From contig NC_134414.1 of the NCBI RefSeq assembly GCF_030867145.1, positions 128,414,465 through 128,478,464 on the forward strand: a DNA stretch of 64,000 nucleotides, given 5' to 3'. Position 1 is the stretch's first letter; each line of letters starts with the position of its first letter. Position numbers and translations under genes: made by a program. Below are positions 32,601-44,100 of the stretch, piece by piece. The notes below the pieces were generated by a model that saw nothing but the letters and a program-made list of their open reading frames with translations, searched no databases and was not told the origin of the DNA. Source of the stretch: Opisthocomus hoazin (taxonomy: Eukaryota; Chordata; Aves; Opisthocomiformes; Opisthocomidae).

Positions 32601-34600
32601 CATCTTTGAGCTCTGCATTCAATCTGAACCCTGATCAGAGCACTGCCCTAGCATACAGGCATCGGGACTGACCTCTGCTCAGTGAACTCTCCTCTGTGCA
32701 CAACTTTGAGAGCAGCTACGCGTATTGTAATATTCTCCTAACCCTGTCAAACAAAAGTTATTTTTTCCTTAGTAGAAAGGATTCTGATTAACTCCTTTTC
32801 AAGGTGGCTTAACAAGAGCACACTTCAAGTGCACACACACACTTATGAGGACTGGAAATGCCCGAGGATTTCAAGTTTCACCAACAAGCAAACAAGAAAA
32901 ATGAATGCGTAAAGTTCTAAAAACCCCATGTTAATCACATACTGCTAAAACCTACTAGCCACAATGATGCTAGCTTTCCAGAGTTTCCCCACTACATCTT
33001 CAGCAAGTAGTTTCTGTAGCAGAAAAGAGAATTAACTCTCCGCCTCCCCCCAGTGAAACCCCTTATGACTTAAATGCTAACTCCATACTTTAGTAGTTGA
33101 GAAATACTCCCAAATGAAGAAAGTTCCCACATTCTAAACATCCACAATTGTCTCAGGAAGTAGACCAAAAATACCACGTTTTACTTCAATATACACATAC
33201 CACATTCCCCACCTCCCCCACCCCGTACACTTCTAACACCACAGAGCTGTTATAAGAACGTCAGTGGTTTTTTACCTCCTCTGATTTCACAAGTAGCCAG
33301 AAAAATGAGAGTCTTGTTGTTCAGGTGTTTCTTGCAGGCAGAGTTTATATATATATAAAAAAAATAAAATGAAAATACAGCTCTCCAGAAGCCGTGGAAC
33401 TTTGCTTCTTCCCTGCTCCTTTCACAGCCACACCTACCCACACCACAGTCCAAGTACCTAACTGGCAGGTTCATTCCTGTCCCACAGATCAAAGCAGTTG
33501 TTTCTGCAGTGTGAATCACATTTCTATATATGTAAAACTTCCACTCCTTTTGTGCTCACTCTTTGGCCTTAACAAGCTTTTTCTCTTAACCATTTCTTTT
33601 GCTTGGCTTTGTTGAACAAACTCTTTAATGATAACTACTGCAAGCTGTAGCTGAGTGACAGAAGAAATCAGTTACTGTCAGAAATGTGATTTCTACAGCA
33701 GTGGTGATGCCATTGGGGATTGTGCTCAGGCATTACGAGCACAGGAGCACTGCAGCTGCAGTAGAGACAGTCAATTCTCTTACTAAGAGTGTAGGAACCT
33801 GACGCAGGGAGCGAGGCAAGTTCTGTACAGGCACAGGACAAAAAGAATGTAAGATACAAATTATTAGGACACTCTTCTCAGAAAGCTGGTAATCTGAAAC
33901 AAGCACAGCAGGTGCCTTGGGCTATTTGCAGGGTTAGGTAATTATTTTCTAACAACATTTCACTAGTGCTTCATTTTCTCTGGACAATTCAAGCTTTGTG
34001 TGTGCTATTTGGTTTCCAGCAGAAGAAACTAATAGAACAACTCGAGTATTTTAGGGAAGAGGGCTTATAAAAGAGCAAACACAACGTAGGAAGAAGTGAA
34101 AGGAAGCAGTGCCTCTCTTCAAAGATCCCAGCTGGTGTTAGCAGTACGCAGGTGAGGTGCACCTCTAGCATTCCTCCGCAAGCCAGCTTTCCCACCGGCT
34201 CTCTTCCCCACCCCCCCGCAGCACTTCCAGCCGGCAACCGCGGCTGATCTCCAGCCACAACTCCCTCTGCTCGCAAGGCTTTTACTTTTCCGTACCTCCA
34301 TCTGTCAACTACCGCGCCGCAGACCATGAGCCGTGCTACCCCCTCTACCAGCGGGTACAGCTGCTGCTGCCTCCTCTCAGCCTGTGTGGTGCCACGTGTT
34401 CACAGCTTCGTAGGACACCGGGTAAACGTTTAACTGAGGAACCAACGCGGGCGCGCCGTGCCTACAGGCACAAGCCCAAGGCTGAGCCACCCGTCAGGCA
34501 GGGGAGAGCAGCGAAGCTCTCAGAAACACCCCCGGTGTGCTGAGGGGTGACCGCTGGCCGGGCCCCGCACCGCGAGGCTTCATCCACCGCCACCAGTGCG
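29605..34600. other. HHLA2-IFT57 intergenic region
   Basis: Divergent spacer of about 5 kb upstream of the HHLA2 ATG (-) and of the IFT57 CpG island (+). It contains the CR1 copy at 30695-31830, an AT microsatellite near 33344-33370 (TATATATATATAAAAAAAAT) and the start of the CpG island from about 34150. Any HHLA2 5' noncoding exon should lie here but cannot be placed with certainty. Confidence 0.55.
30695..31830 (-). mobile_element. CR1 LINE, 5'-truncated, antisense to window
   Basis: On the minus strand this reads the C-terminal part of the CR1 reverse transcriptase plus the 3' tail. A 282-codon open frame (31784-30936) contains [20 protein letters not shown], the catalytic-site variant FSDDTK (FADD is usual), [20 protein letters not shown] and [13 protein letters not shown]. 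Upstream of the ATG the CR1 frame continues (VDTVPHDVL) to about 31830, where the match stops, so the copy is truncated at the 5' end. The tail end at 30695 shows ATAGAATGG, the reverse of the CR1 terminus. Non-autonomous: it lacks the endonuclease, the first ORF and most fingers of the polymerase. Confidence 0.9.
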
Positions 34601-34665
34601 ACAGGAGACGCTGCAGGCCCGGGAGCGCAACAGCGGCGCCATGTTCTCCCCCGCCGCGGGCTGCC

Positions 34666-34679
34666 GTCTCCATGGTTAC
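34666..34679 (+). promoter_or_regulatory. Second RFX X-box-like site
   Basis: GTCTCCATGGTTAC; on the reverse strand GTAACC-AT-GGAGAC. The left half-site is perfect, the spacer is the classic AT, and the right half-site deviates from the RFX consensus. It lies about 290 bp upstream of the IFT57 ATG. Confidence 0.5.
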
Positions 34680-34795
34680 TGAGCGGAAGTGACGAAGCCC
34701 AACGCTCTACGGTACCTGCCCCTCAGCGGCGGCGCGTAGTGTGGAGAGCCGAGGTGAGGCGGTCCCTGTGGCCGTCACTCCTCCGCGGGGGCGTG

Positions 34796-34925
34796 ATTGG
34801 ATGTTGGCCCAGCATGCCCCGCCGCCATTGGTGGCTCTCATTAGGCAGGCCTGGCTTCTCTGCGCCCTGGGCGCTTGTGATTGGGGCAGGAGGTGGGACT
34901 TGAGGCTGAGGCAGGCGGGGATTGG
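34796..34925 (+). promoter_or_regulatory. Four inverted CCAAT boxes (ATTGG)
   Basis: ATTGG occurs at 34796-34800, 34827-34831, 34880-34884 and 34921-34925, spaced 31, 53 and 41 bp, just upstream of the IFT57 start. Clustered CCAAT boxes bound by NF-Y are typical of TATA-less CpG promoters. Binding is inferred. Confidence 0.6.
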
Positions 34926-34933
34926 TAGGGCCG

Positions 34934-34947
34934 GTTGCCTCGGTTAC
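34934..34947 (+). promoter_or_regulatory. X-box (RFX site) of IFT57 promoter
   Basis: GTTGCCTCGGTTAC; reverse strand GTAACC-GA-GGCAAC. Both halves fit the RFX consensus GTNRCC/RGYAAC with a 2-nt spacer. It lies 22 bp before the IFT57 ATG. RFX factors drive ciliary genes, and the nematode IFT57 orthologue che-13 is known to be an X-box gene. Confidence 0.7.
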
Positions 34948-34968
34948 GGGCGGCGGTGGGCCTCCAAG

Positions 34969-35174
34969 ATGGCGGAGGGGGCCGCTGGTGGCGGCAGTGT
35001 CCGGCGCGGGGTGGGGGACCGGGACCGGGATGAGGAGGGGGCGGCAGCGGCGGAGCGGGGCCCGGGTGCGGCCTACCACGCGTTCGTGCTGATGGAGGAC
35101 CTGCTGGACAAGCTGAAGCTGCTGAGCTACGAGGAGGAGGCGCTGCGCCGCCACAATATGCGGCCGCTCTCCAG
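34969..35174 (+). CDS. IFT57: IFT57 exon 1
   Basis: 68 codons plus two bases. The first 28 or so residues ([14 protein letters not shown]...) are low complexity and poorly conserved. The conserved part begins [20 protein letters not shown] and ends RPLSR with the codon split AG|G. Donor CCAG|GTGCCC, GC-rich context. Confidence 0.92.
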
Positions 35175-38100
35175 GTGCCCCTCGCCCGCCCCGCCGGGCG
35201 GCCTGGCGGCGGCGGCCGGGGCCGCGGGAGGCCCCGGGGAGGGCGGCGGCGGCGGCCTCTCCCTCGCCGGGTGCGGGTGGCTGCGGGCGTGAGGGGCCCG
35301 AGCGCCGGCGGGAGGAGGAGCCGGCGGGGATCAGGGAAGGCGGGCCGGCGCTCGGGGGACAAGGCGCCCGGGTCGAGTGAAAAACAGCCAGCTTCAGCGC
35401 CTCGCCTGCGATCTGGGAGCTTTCAGACCGAGAAGCCCCTCTAAGGGCTGCGGTGGGATAAGTGAATAGTCACTTGGCCTTCCCTGCCCCCAGCGGGCAG
35501 CTCGAGTTCGAGTGTTTGTACGCCAGTGCAAAAAATGATTCTACCCTGAATGAGTTTCTTGCATTCAGGGTAACTGTTGGGGTGTGGAGGTGTGTTTGTA
35601 AGGGGGCTTGGACCCGTTGTTTTTAAGTCTGTTTTTTCATATCTAATACATATTTGTTTCATATGTAACAAATTATTTTTTTTTTTAATTGTGATGGGAA
35701 ATGGGGAACTTGGGAAACAGGACCCATGTGCTCCCAGCATCCACCTGCCCAAGTAGCTTTCAAGTCCATCTGTCCGTTTCAGCCAGTCTCCGCAGCAGCG
35801 TGTCACACAGTTAAGCTTTCTGTAAGCAACAGTTTGACAGGGGGAAAAACTACAGTCCGAATTACTTGCTCGCTGGGAGGGAGGCTCGAGTACGAGCTCG
35901 GTGGCTGTAAGCTGCTTTTAGCCAGCTGTCTGACCATCGGTATATTTGAAGCGAGGAAGCAAACCTTTGTCCACTACAGCAAGCAGCTATGTCTGTAAGA
36001 GGAAGTTCCGAGTATGCAGTGTGGACATGTTTTATATCTTGGGAGGGAGTAACTGTAGTCTGATTTTTATGGACTGAGTTCTTGTTAGGCCCACATCTTT
36101 CAATTTGATGTGATCCAAAATAGATACAGTTTGTGTACCTCTGTCTCTAAAGTGACCCAAAGCACAGCAGGTGAGGATGGGTGGAAGGATCACTTCAAAA
36201 ACATGCTCTGGATCTGAGCTTAAACATTGATTTAGGTGCACCAGCCTCTTGCCACACTTGAGGAATACGGGAAGGGAAAGAGGTTGGGGAACTTTGCAGC
36301 AAAAGGAACTGGATGCATTGCTGTTGGCAGGAAGAGTATTTGGGAATGTTAAGAAGGGAACAAGAGGTGAGGTTACTGTGCTATAATGGCACGGATGAGG
36401 ACAATGTGCAGAAAGAAGACATATCTCTTTAGGCAGTGAGGCTTCAGTAAACTTGTTCTCCCCTCCTCAAGGAAGTGCCATTAAAATTTTCATGTGGTCA
36501 CTTGATGCAAACTTTATTTATTTATTTTTAAAGAGGCATAATCATATACCCAAATACAGATACCTTTCTTTGTGCTATTTGTCTAAACTCCCTTTAATGG
36601 AGAGCAAGATGCACTTCTAAAGCATTTTTCAATGTGTTTTGAAGTAGACAAAAGAGATAAATCCACCCTGGCTTCCAGTGTCATGGGTAAAGGTATAAAG
36701 CTTTAGCAATGGATCATTTTAATTTTGTTTTTGAAGTAGGCTGTTTGATGTGTGATGTTGACAGTAGTTATCGACCACTTTTGCTAATCTATTCAGAGGA
36801 TGCTTGTCAAATTTAAATTTTGTCTTGAACTGTAAATCACTTGCCCTGTGAAAAATGCCTGGGATTTAGCAAAATCTTAGCTCATTTATGGCCTACAAGT
36901 TACTGATGATTGTGGGTCTTTGACTTCTGATTCTTTTGAACTTTGAAGTATTTTGTGTTATGCAGGGGATATTTGAATGAATCCATTGTATAGCCTCTTA
37001 ATTAATCAGTGGTGATATTTTACATAATGATGAGATGGATTCTGCATCCCTAAAATTAAATGGGAACAGAATTGAGCTCATCATGATTTGCGACTGCTCA
37101 GGTAAATAAGAGGAGTAATTTGTGTTTATGTGAAATGTTGATTTGGTGGTGTTTAACCGAAGCTGTATAATCCTGCTGGCAGGAGAGAGGAGTACCCAGT
37201 TTCCATTTGATTCCTTGGAAGTCTGTTGTTGATTAATAGCTTGCTCAAAGTGGGAAACAGATGAGCTGCACGTAGAAAACTTAGTCTGCTGTGGTTATAT
37301 GTGAAACTAGACATCCTGAATTTAGTTCAGATGGATCACTCATTGGGAAAGTCAGTTAAAGAAACTGCTTTATAGCCTGTGCTGGCCTATAATGCTGTAA
37401 GTGCTTCAGGAGTTCAAAATATTTACCTTTTTTTCCCCTTTTTAAACAGGCACTACTTCGCACTGCCCACTAATCCCGGTGAGCAGTTCTTTATGTTTTG
37501 CACGCTTGCCGCTTGGCTGATCACTAAAGCGGGACATCCCTTCGAACAGCCACAAGAATATGATGACCCCAATGCAACAATATCAAATGTGCTCTCAGAA
37601 TTGCGATCATTTGTAAGTGTAGAACATGCTGGTTTCCCAAGTGTGTGTCAAGCACATGCATCACCTTCAGAAAGAACAGTAATGACACACTTCCTCTGCC
37701 CTCTGATTATGTTCCCAAGGACTGGACAGACTTTTCCTATCTATAAGTTTGTAATATTTTAATGATAATGAGTTAATTGGAAGTTTATATTGTGTGTACC
37801 TACTTGCTAACTTTTTGGCACTACACAAATGGTCTTACGATATATATATGATTCCAATTAGTTTTGTTCCACCATCTGGAAAATTGATTAAATCAGACTT
37901 ACTTCTTATAGTGCCACATATGTTGCTCATTTATAGCAGTGTAATTTACAAAGAATTTTGTCTTGAAAGTTTATACAGTGCTTGTGATCCTGCTACGGCC
38001 AAAGTCAATGGTGTAATTCATAGTGAAGGAAATGGTTTAGAACTGTGTTCATGTTTTCTTCTTTATTTTTGTTAAGGAGTAAAAGGTTGCATAAACTGCT

Positions 38101-41100
38101 TGGAACTATTGTGGTTTTTTTCAATATTAAAAACACCCCCCCCCCAAAAAAAAAAAAAAAAAAACCACAAAAAACCAAACCAAACCAAAAAAAACCCAAA
38201 ACAAAACAATAACTGAAGGTCAGGAGAGTGTATCAACTTACAGGAAGTGTGATCTTATGGAAGATTATAGTGTGGTGCAGCTGTGAATGATGTTAAGAAC
38301 ACTGTTCTCTAGAGGAGTTACTTGATAAAAACCCAACGTATTTATTCTGCAAGACAGCAATAAATAAAAATATTTTATAAATAAAATCTGGAACAAACAA
38401 GGCAATGTTGAAAAGCTGGTGGTTAAGTCTCAGTACCTGAGTTCCTCTGTAGCTGTTCTTGCTTTGCCAGCACGTCACTTGTGTGCTTGACCATCTAGCT
38501 CCCTTGCAGTTTCTGACTCTTCTGCTCCCTGTGAGTATCCTCTTTGCAGGTGCTTTAAGATTTCTGTGCTGCATCTGTTCCTTGGGTTGTTCTGTTTTCC
38601 CTTCTGTTGCCTGACTGGAGATGCATAGGGGAAGAATATGAATTTGACATTAGTAAAATCTTCATACACAATGGACACTTTGGTTTTAGTGTATTAAATC
38701 TTGTTACCTTCCCAAGAGGAAACTGAATTGATGGGTAGCCATTAGTAAACAGTATATCTCTTTATTTTAGGGAAGACCTGTGGATTTTCCTCCCTCAAAA
38801 TTAAAGGCAGGTTACGGAGAACAAGCATGCTATGTTCTTGATTGTTTAGCTGAAGAAGCCTTGAAATACACTGGCTTCAGCTGGAAAAGGTATAGTACAC
38901 TTTTAAGCATCCTCCCTTATTTATTGTTTTCCAGCAAACAAATGTAATTGTACAGAAAAAACCTAGTAAGTACCAAAAATGTTTTACTTGACGTTCTATG
39001 ATATAAATTTCAACTAGGCTTGAAGCAGTAGGGCAAATTAATTCCTAATGCAATTTCATACAATTTAGTCTATCACCAGCAAGGGTGAGGTTGGGCCATT
39101 AATAGACTTAGCTAATTAATAAAGATTTGATAGATGACCTTTTTTTGGTCATTTTCCTATGCACAACTGCTTGTTAATCTGACAGTTGAGTTGGAACATA
39201 CAAATATTCTTTTAGATCCTATCAATCAATCTTGACCTCTTCAGTTGGAGGTAAGCAGAAAATGAGTCTGTGGTGACTTGCACTTAAATTGTAAGAGGTT
39301 AGACTGAAAGGGAAACAACTCAAAATTTAATCCCCAGATGTCTTTGCAGTATGAATGTATAGTATTGCTTGGCATAATAACTAACCCTCACTTTTAAGAC
39401 AGTCCAAGATAAAGGCTTTTAAGGTTGAGTGTTAATTTTATTTGTTGAAGTGTGTGGGACACTGTCTAATCATATTGCACATCATCCATACCTTTCATGA
39501 AATGTTTTGTTTGCTTAGGAGCAATTTACAGAGGTATTTCCAATTTACTGTGTTTTAAAGCTCTGCTGTTCTTTGGACTGATTTCAGGCCAGCATATCCA
39601 ACAGAAGAGCTAGAAGAAGAAGAAATAACAGAAGATGATGCAGAATTAACGCTTAATAAACTGGAAGAGGATGTTGTGGTAGGTTTACCTAGCTGGTTTT
39701 GATTATATCAATATTGGTCAGCTAAGAGGAAATTTTTCTCACTGTTCATTTTGTTTGGCTTTATTTAAGAAGTCTTAAGACCTGAAGTGTTTACAAATTC
39801 ACCATTTTTTGTGCATCTCCTTTCCTGCCTCATCGGCTTCTCTGTAGAGTTTTCCTTTCAGATAAGGTTCTTAACTCTTCAGGACACAGCTGATGTACTA
39901 ATGTGAATTTATAGTTAATGTAAAGTGAAGTGGAATCTAACTATACAATAAAACGGCATAGATTCACAATTGTTTGTTTTCTGCTGATACAAGCTGTTGA
40001 TGTTAACCGAGACTTCAGTCCCTATTTACAGAACTGGCTAATAGTTGGTTAAAACTATTTGCCCAGCACTTAATTAATAGAATGTTCACTATTGTAACTC
40101 ACATTTCACTGCAAATAGGAAACAGTAACTTTGGTACTTTGTTTTTCTTAAGATTTGGGAACAGGATAGATGGAAAAGAACAACTGGAAACTGAGCATTT
40201 GTTTAAAAACACCAGCAAAGACCTAATAAAGGTTGCAGAATTCTTTCTGTAGAGAAAGGTCATGGCAGCTCATCACTATATATTCCATGAATGAAATGGT
40301 TATATCCAGCCATCCATTCTGGCTGCAGAATATGTCTCTCTGCTTTGTAATACCTTCTACCAACAGGATGTCAATGTTTGAGGATGAACCGTTTGATTTA
40401 TTCTTGCTTTTTAACTGTAATAATTACAATGAAGTTGTCATGTCTATGAAACAACCTGTGAAATACACCTGTAAGTTCAAATACACTTTTAGGACTTACT
40501 GATGGATGGGTGGATGTTGAACACAAGTTTCTTGCTGATTGACTTTCTGGGAAGATTATGAGAGTTCGAGTCTCACTGTCATCTGGTAGCGTAATGTTGC
40601 CACAAGACATTGTCATTTTCACAGGCCTCTGTCAGTCTCCTTGAAGTGAATCTTTTTACTGGTGACTTAAAGAAGATGATTCTGGAGAGGGAAGTTAGCT
40701 GGAGACAATTAAAGTGAAAATTACAAGAAGTTAGTTTTGCATCCAGTTTCTCTCAAAGCTGATGATTCTGTGCAAAATAAATGTAGATCAAAACCACGAT
40801 ATGGAAAGCTGTGAGCCTGGAAACATTCACTTGCTGGGTCAGTAAATTACAGAATCACAGAATGGTAGGGGTTAGAAGGGACCTCTGTGGATCCTCTGGT
40901 CCAATCCCCTTGCCGAAGCAGGGTCACCTAGAGCAGGCTGCACAGGACCTTGTCTGGGCAGGTTTTGAATCTCTTTATTGAATTACTTGAGGAGAAAACA
41001 ATTTTCTGGAGTGTAAAAGCTCAGCAGTGCTGCATAGAGAATGCCACAACTGTCCCATTTGTGTGTTCACATTTTTCAAGTGCCTGGGAAAAATTAAAAT

Positions 41101-44100
41101 TCATAAATGTTGGAAATAGAGTGCCTGTAATGTTACGATATGGTTCTGATCATAGTCCCAATTTATATGCCACAGTTGTCCACAAGAATGTAGCAGCTGA
41201 AGAGTTTGCTTCTCTTCTTCCTCTTCTCACAGTTTTTTTAAGTATTGCATTATTTTTCTCTTTTTTATTAGCCAAGAAAAATTCCAAACTTTTATTCTTT
41301 GATTTCGTACAACACACAAATACTGTGATGTGGATGTCTGGTTGTATTTTTACCAGCTTTGAAGTCTCCACAGAAAAAGTCCTCAATAATTCTGAGAACA
41401 ATAAAAGACATTCTGTATTCCATGTTTGACCAGCATCAGAAGTACAAGCTGTTGGCTAAAAGCTTTAAATATGAAAACAGTCAGCTGTCTGCTCCTTTCT
41501 GTGTCTCGTTAAGGTCTAAGCTGTTTAAACTGGGAACTGGGGAGGAAACAGTTAACTAAAGCACAGTTAAAACCTTCAAAGAACCCTGGATTTACTCTCA
41601 GGTAGTATCTTAGGCCATAATTTTCACAACTAAAATGTTTTATCAGCTCGTCTGTGTTTGTGTGTTAAAACCATTTAGCTAGGTTTATACTGAGTGGATA
41701 ACCACTTTTTTAGAGCCCCTAGTGGTTCTAGAGGGATTAATTATATGCTGACAGAAATTTTTCTCCCCCCCCTCCCCATCTGTTGCTGCTGCCGATATGT
41801 ATTAGCTGTATCCATAATTGAATTTAGCAGTATTTCCAGTAGTTAAGTGCCAATCATGAGGTTCATTGATTGTTCCTCTGGTTTTGATTCTTCTGAATAA
41901 AACTGATGAGGCTGACAGAGACAAGTCTAGCTCTGTAAATCTTGGGGAATTAGGTGAACAGTAGCGAGTCTGGCTTGCAAGGAAATCTGCAGTTTGTTTC
42001 CTCAGTTCTGATAACTAGTCTTGTTGTCGTGGTAGTGTTGTAATATGTTCTTCTAAGTGCTGTACAAATATATATTTTTCATTTAGCCAATGATAGTCCC
42101 AATCTAGTCACCATTAATTTCTTGCAAGTATTCAGGCCAAACATGCCAGAAGAAAATAAAGTGATCCCTGTCAGTTAAAAACTAGGTAAGGTACAAGAAT
42201 AAGCTCCCAGGTTTTCACTTAAGTCTTGAAGGTTTCTACATTAAGACCTGTGTTATTGTAGCATAATGCAGTGATTTGCCTAGAAAGGAGGTGAATGATG
42301 AAGTTTGCCTTGGCTGGAAAAGATCACAGAATCACAGAATCACAGAATAGTAGGGGTTGGAAGGGACCTCTGTGGGTCATCTAGTCCAACCCCCCTGCCG
42401 AAGCAGGGTCACCTACAGCAGGCTGCACAGGACCTTGTCCAGGCGCGTCTTGAATATCTCCAGAGAAGGAGACTCCACAACCTCCCTGGGCAGCCTGTTC
42501 CAGTGCTCCATCACCCTCAGAGGGAAGAAGTTCTTCCTCATGTTCAGACGGAAGTTCCTGTGCCTCAGTTTGTGCCCATTGCCCCTTGTCCTGTCACTGG
42601 GCACCACTGAAAAGAGCTTGGCCCCATCCTCCTGACACCCACCCTTCAGATATTTGTAGGCATTTATTAAGTCCCCTCGCAGCCTTCTCTTCCTCAGGCT
42701 GAACAAGCCCAGTTCCCTCAACCTCTCCTCGTAGGGGAGATGCTCCAGTCCCCTCATCATCCTCATAGCCCTCCGCTGGACTCTCTCCAGTAGCTCTTCA
42801 TCTTTCTTGAACTGGGAAGCCCAGAACTGGACACAGTACTCCAGATGAGGCCTCACCAGGGCAGTGTAGAGGGGAAGGAGAACCTCCCTCATCCTGCTGG
42901 CCACACTCTTCTTGATGCACCCCAGGATCCCATTGGCTTTCTTGGCAGCCAGGGCACACTGCTGGCTCATGGTTAACCTGTCGTCCACCAGGACACCCAG
43001 GTCCCTCTCCGCAGAGCTGCTCTCCAGCAGGTCCACCCCAAGCCTGTACTGATGCATGAGGTTGTTCCTCCCCAGGTGCAGGACCCTGCACTTGCCCTTG
43101 TTGAACCTCATCAGGTTCCTCTCTGCCCACCTTTCCAGCCTATCCAGGTCACGCTGAATGGCAGCACAGCCTTCTGGTGTATCTACCACACCTCCCAGTT
43201 TGGTGTCGTCAGCAAACTTGCTGAGGGTACATTCTAACTCTTCATCCAGGTTGTTGATGAAGAAGTTAAACAAGACTGGGCCCAGTACTGACCCCTGGGG
43301 GACACCACTTGTCACCAGCCTCCAACTAGACTCAGCGCCGCTGATGACAGCCCTCTGAGTTCTGCCATTCAGCCAGTTCTAAATCCACTTCACCGACCAC
43401 TCATCCAGCCCACACTTCCTCAGCTTCCCTAGGAGGATATCATGGGAGACTGTGTCGAAAGCCTTGCTGAAGTCAAGGTAGACAACATCCACGGCTCTCC
43501 CTTCGTCTACCCAGCCAGTCATGTCATCGTAGAAAGCTATCAGATTGGTCAGGCATGATTTCCCCTTGGTGAATCCATGCTGACTACTCCTGATAACCTT
43601 CTTTTCTTCCACTTGCTTCATGATGGCCTCTAGGATAAGCTGCTCCATCACCTTTCCTGGGATGGAGGTGAGGCTGACCGGTCTGTAGTTCCCTGGGTCC
43701 TCCTTCATGTCCTTTTTGAAGATTGGAGTGACACTGGCCTTTCTCCAGTCCTCGGGCACCTCTCCTGTCCTCCAGGACCTCTCAAAGATGATGGAGAGTG
43801 GCTCAGCAATGACATCCGCCAGCTCCCTCAGCACTCGTGGGTGCATTCCATCGGGGCCCATGGATTTGTGGACGTCCAGATCACTTAAGCGATCCCTCAC
43901 ACAGTCCTCCTCGACCAAGGGAAAGTCGTCCTCTTTGTAGGCTTCTTCTCTTACCTCCGGGGCCTGGGATTCCTGAGGGCCAGTCTTAGCACTGAAGACT
44001 GAAGCAAAGAAGGCATTCAGTAGCTCTGCCTTCTCCGCATCCTCCGTCACCAGGACACCCGCCTCATTCAGCAGCGGCCCCATGTTGTCCCTAGCCTTCC

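Larger units (their letters stand above)
34150..35450. promoter_or_regulatory. CpG island with the IFT57 promoter
   Basis: Strongly GC-rich and CpG-rich sequence around IFT57 exon 1, with no TATA box at the expected place. Long open frames on both strands here are a by-product of GC richness. The island extends about 0.8 kb upstream of the IFT57 ATG and may also serve the divergent HHLA2 gene. Confidence 0.75.

Noticed and set aside
34801..34968. Upstream in-frame ATG of IFT57 at 34801
   Set aside because: It would add 56 residues without family support and would put the CCAAT boxes and X-box inside the coding region; 34969 has a good initiation context and fits the known protein length.
34723..35444. 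Long overlapping open frames on both strands around IFT57 exon 1
   Set aside because: They are caused by the GC-rich CpG island, which lacks stop codons by composition. Only the frame starting at 34969 and ending at the 35174 donor matches IFT57.
38131..38211. Poly-A tract as the tail of a processed pseudogene or SINE
   Set aside because: No coding or SINE body was found on either side; it is better called low complexity.
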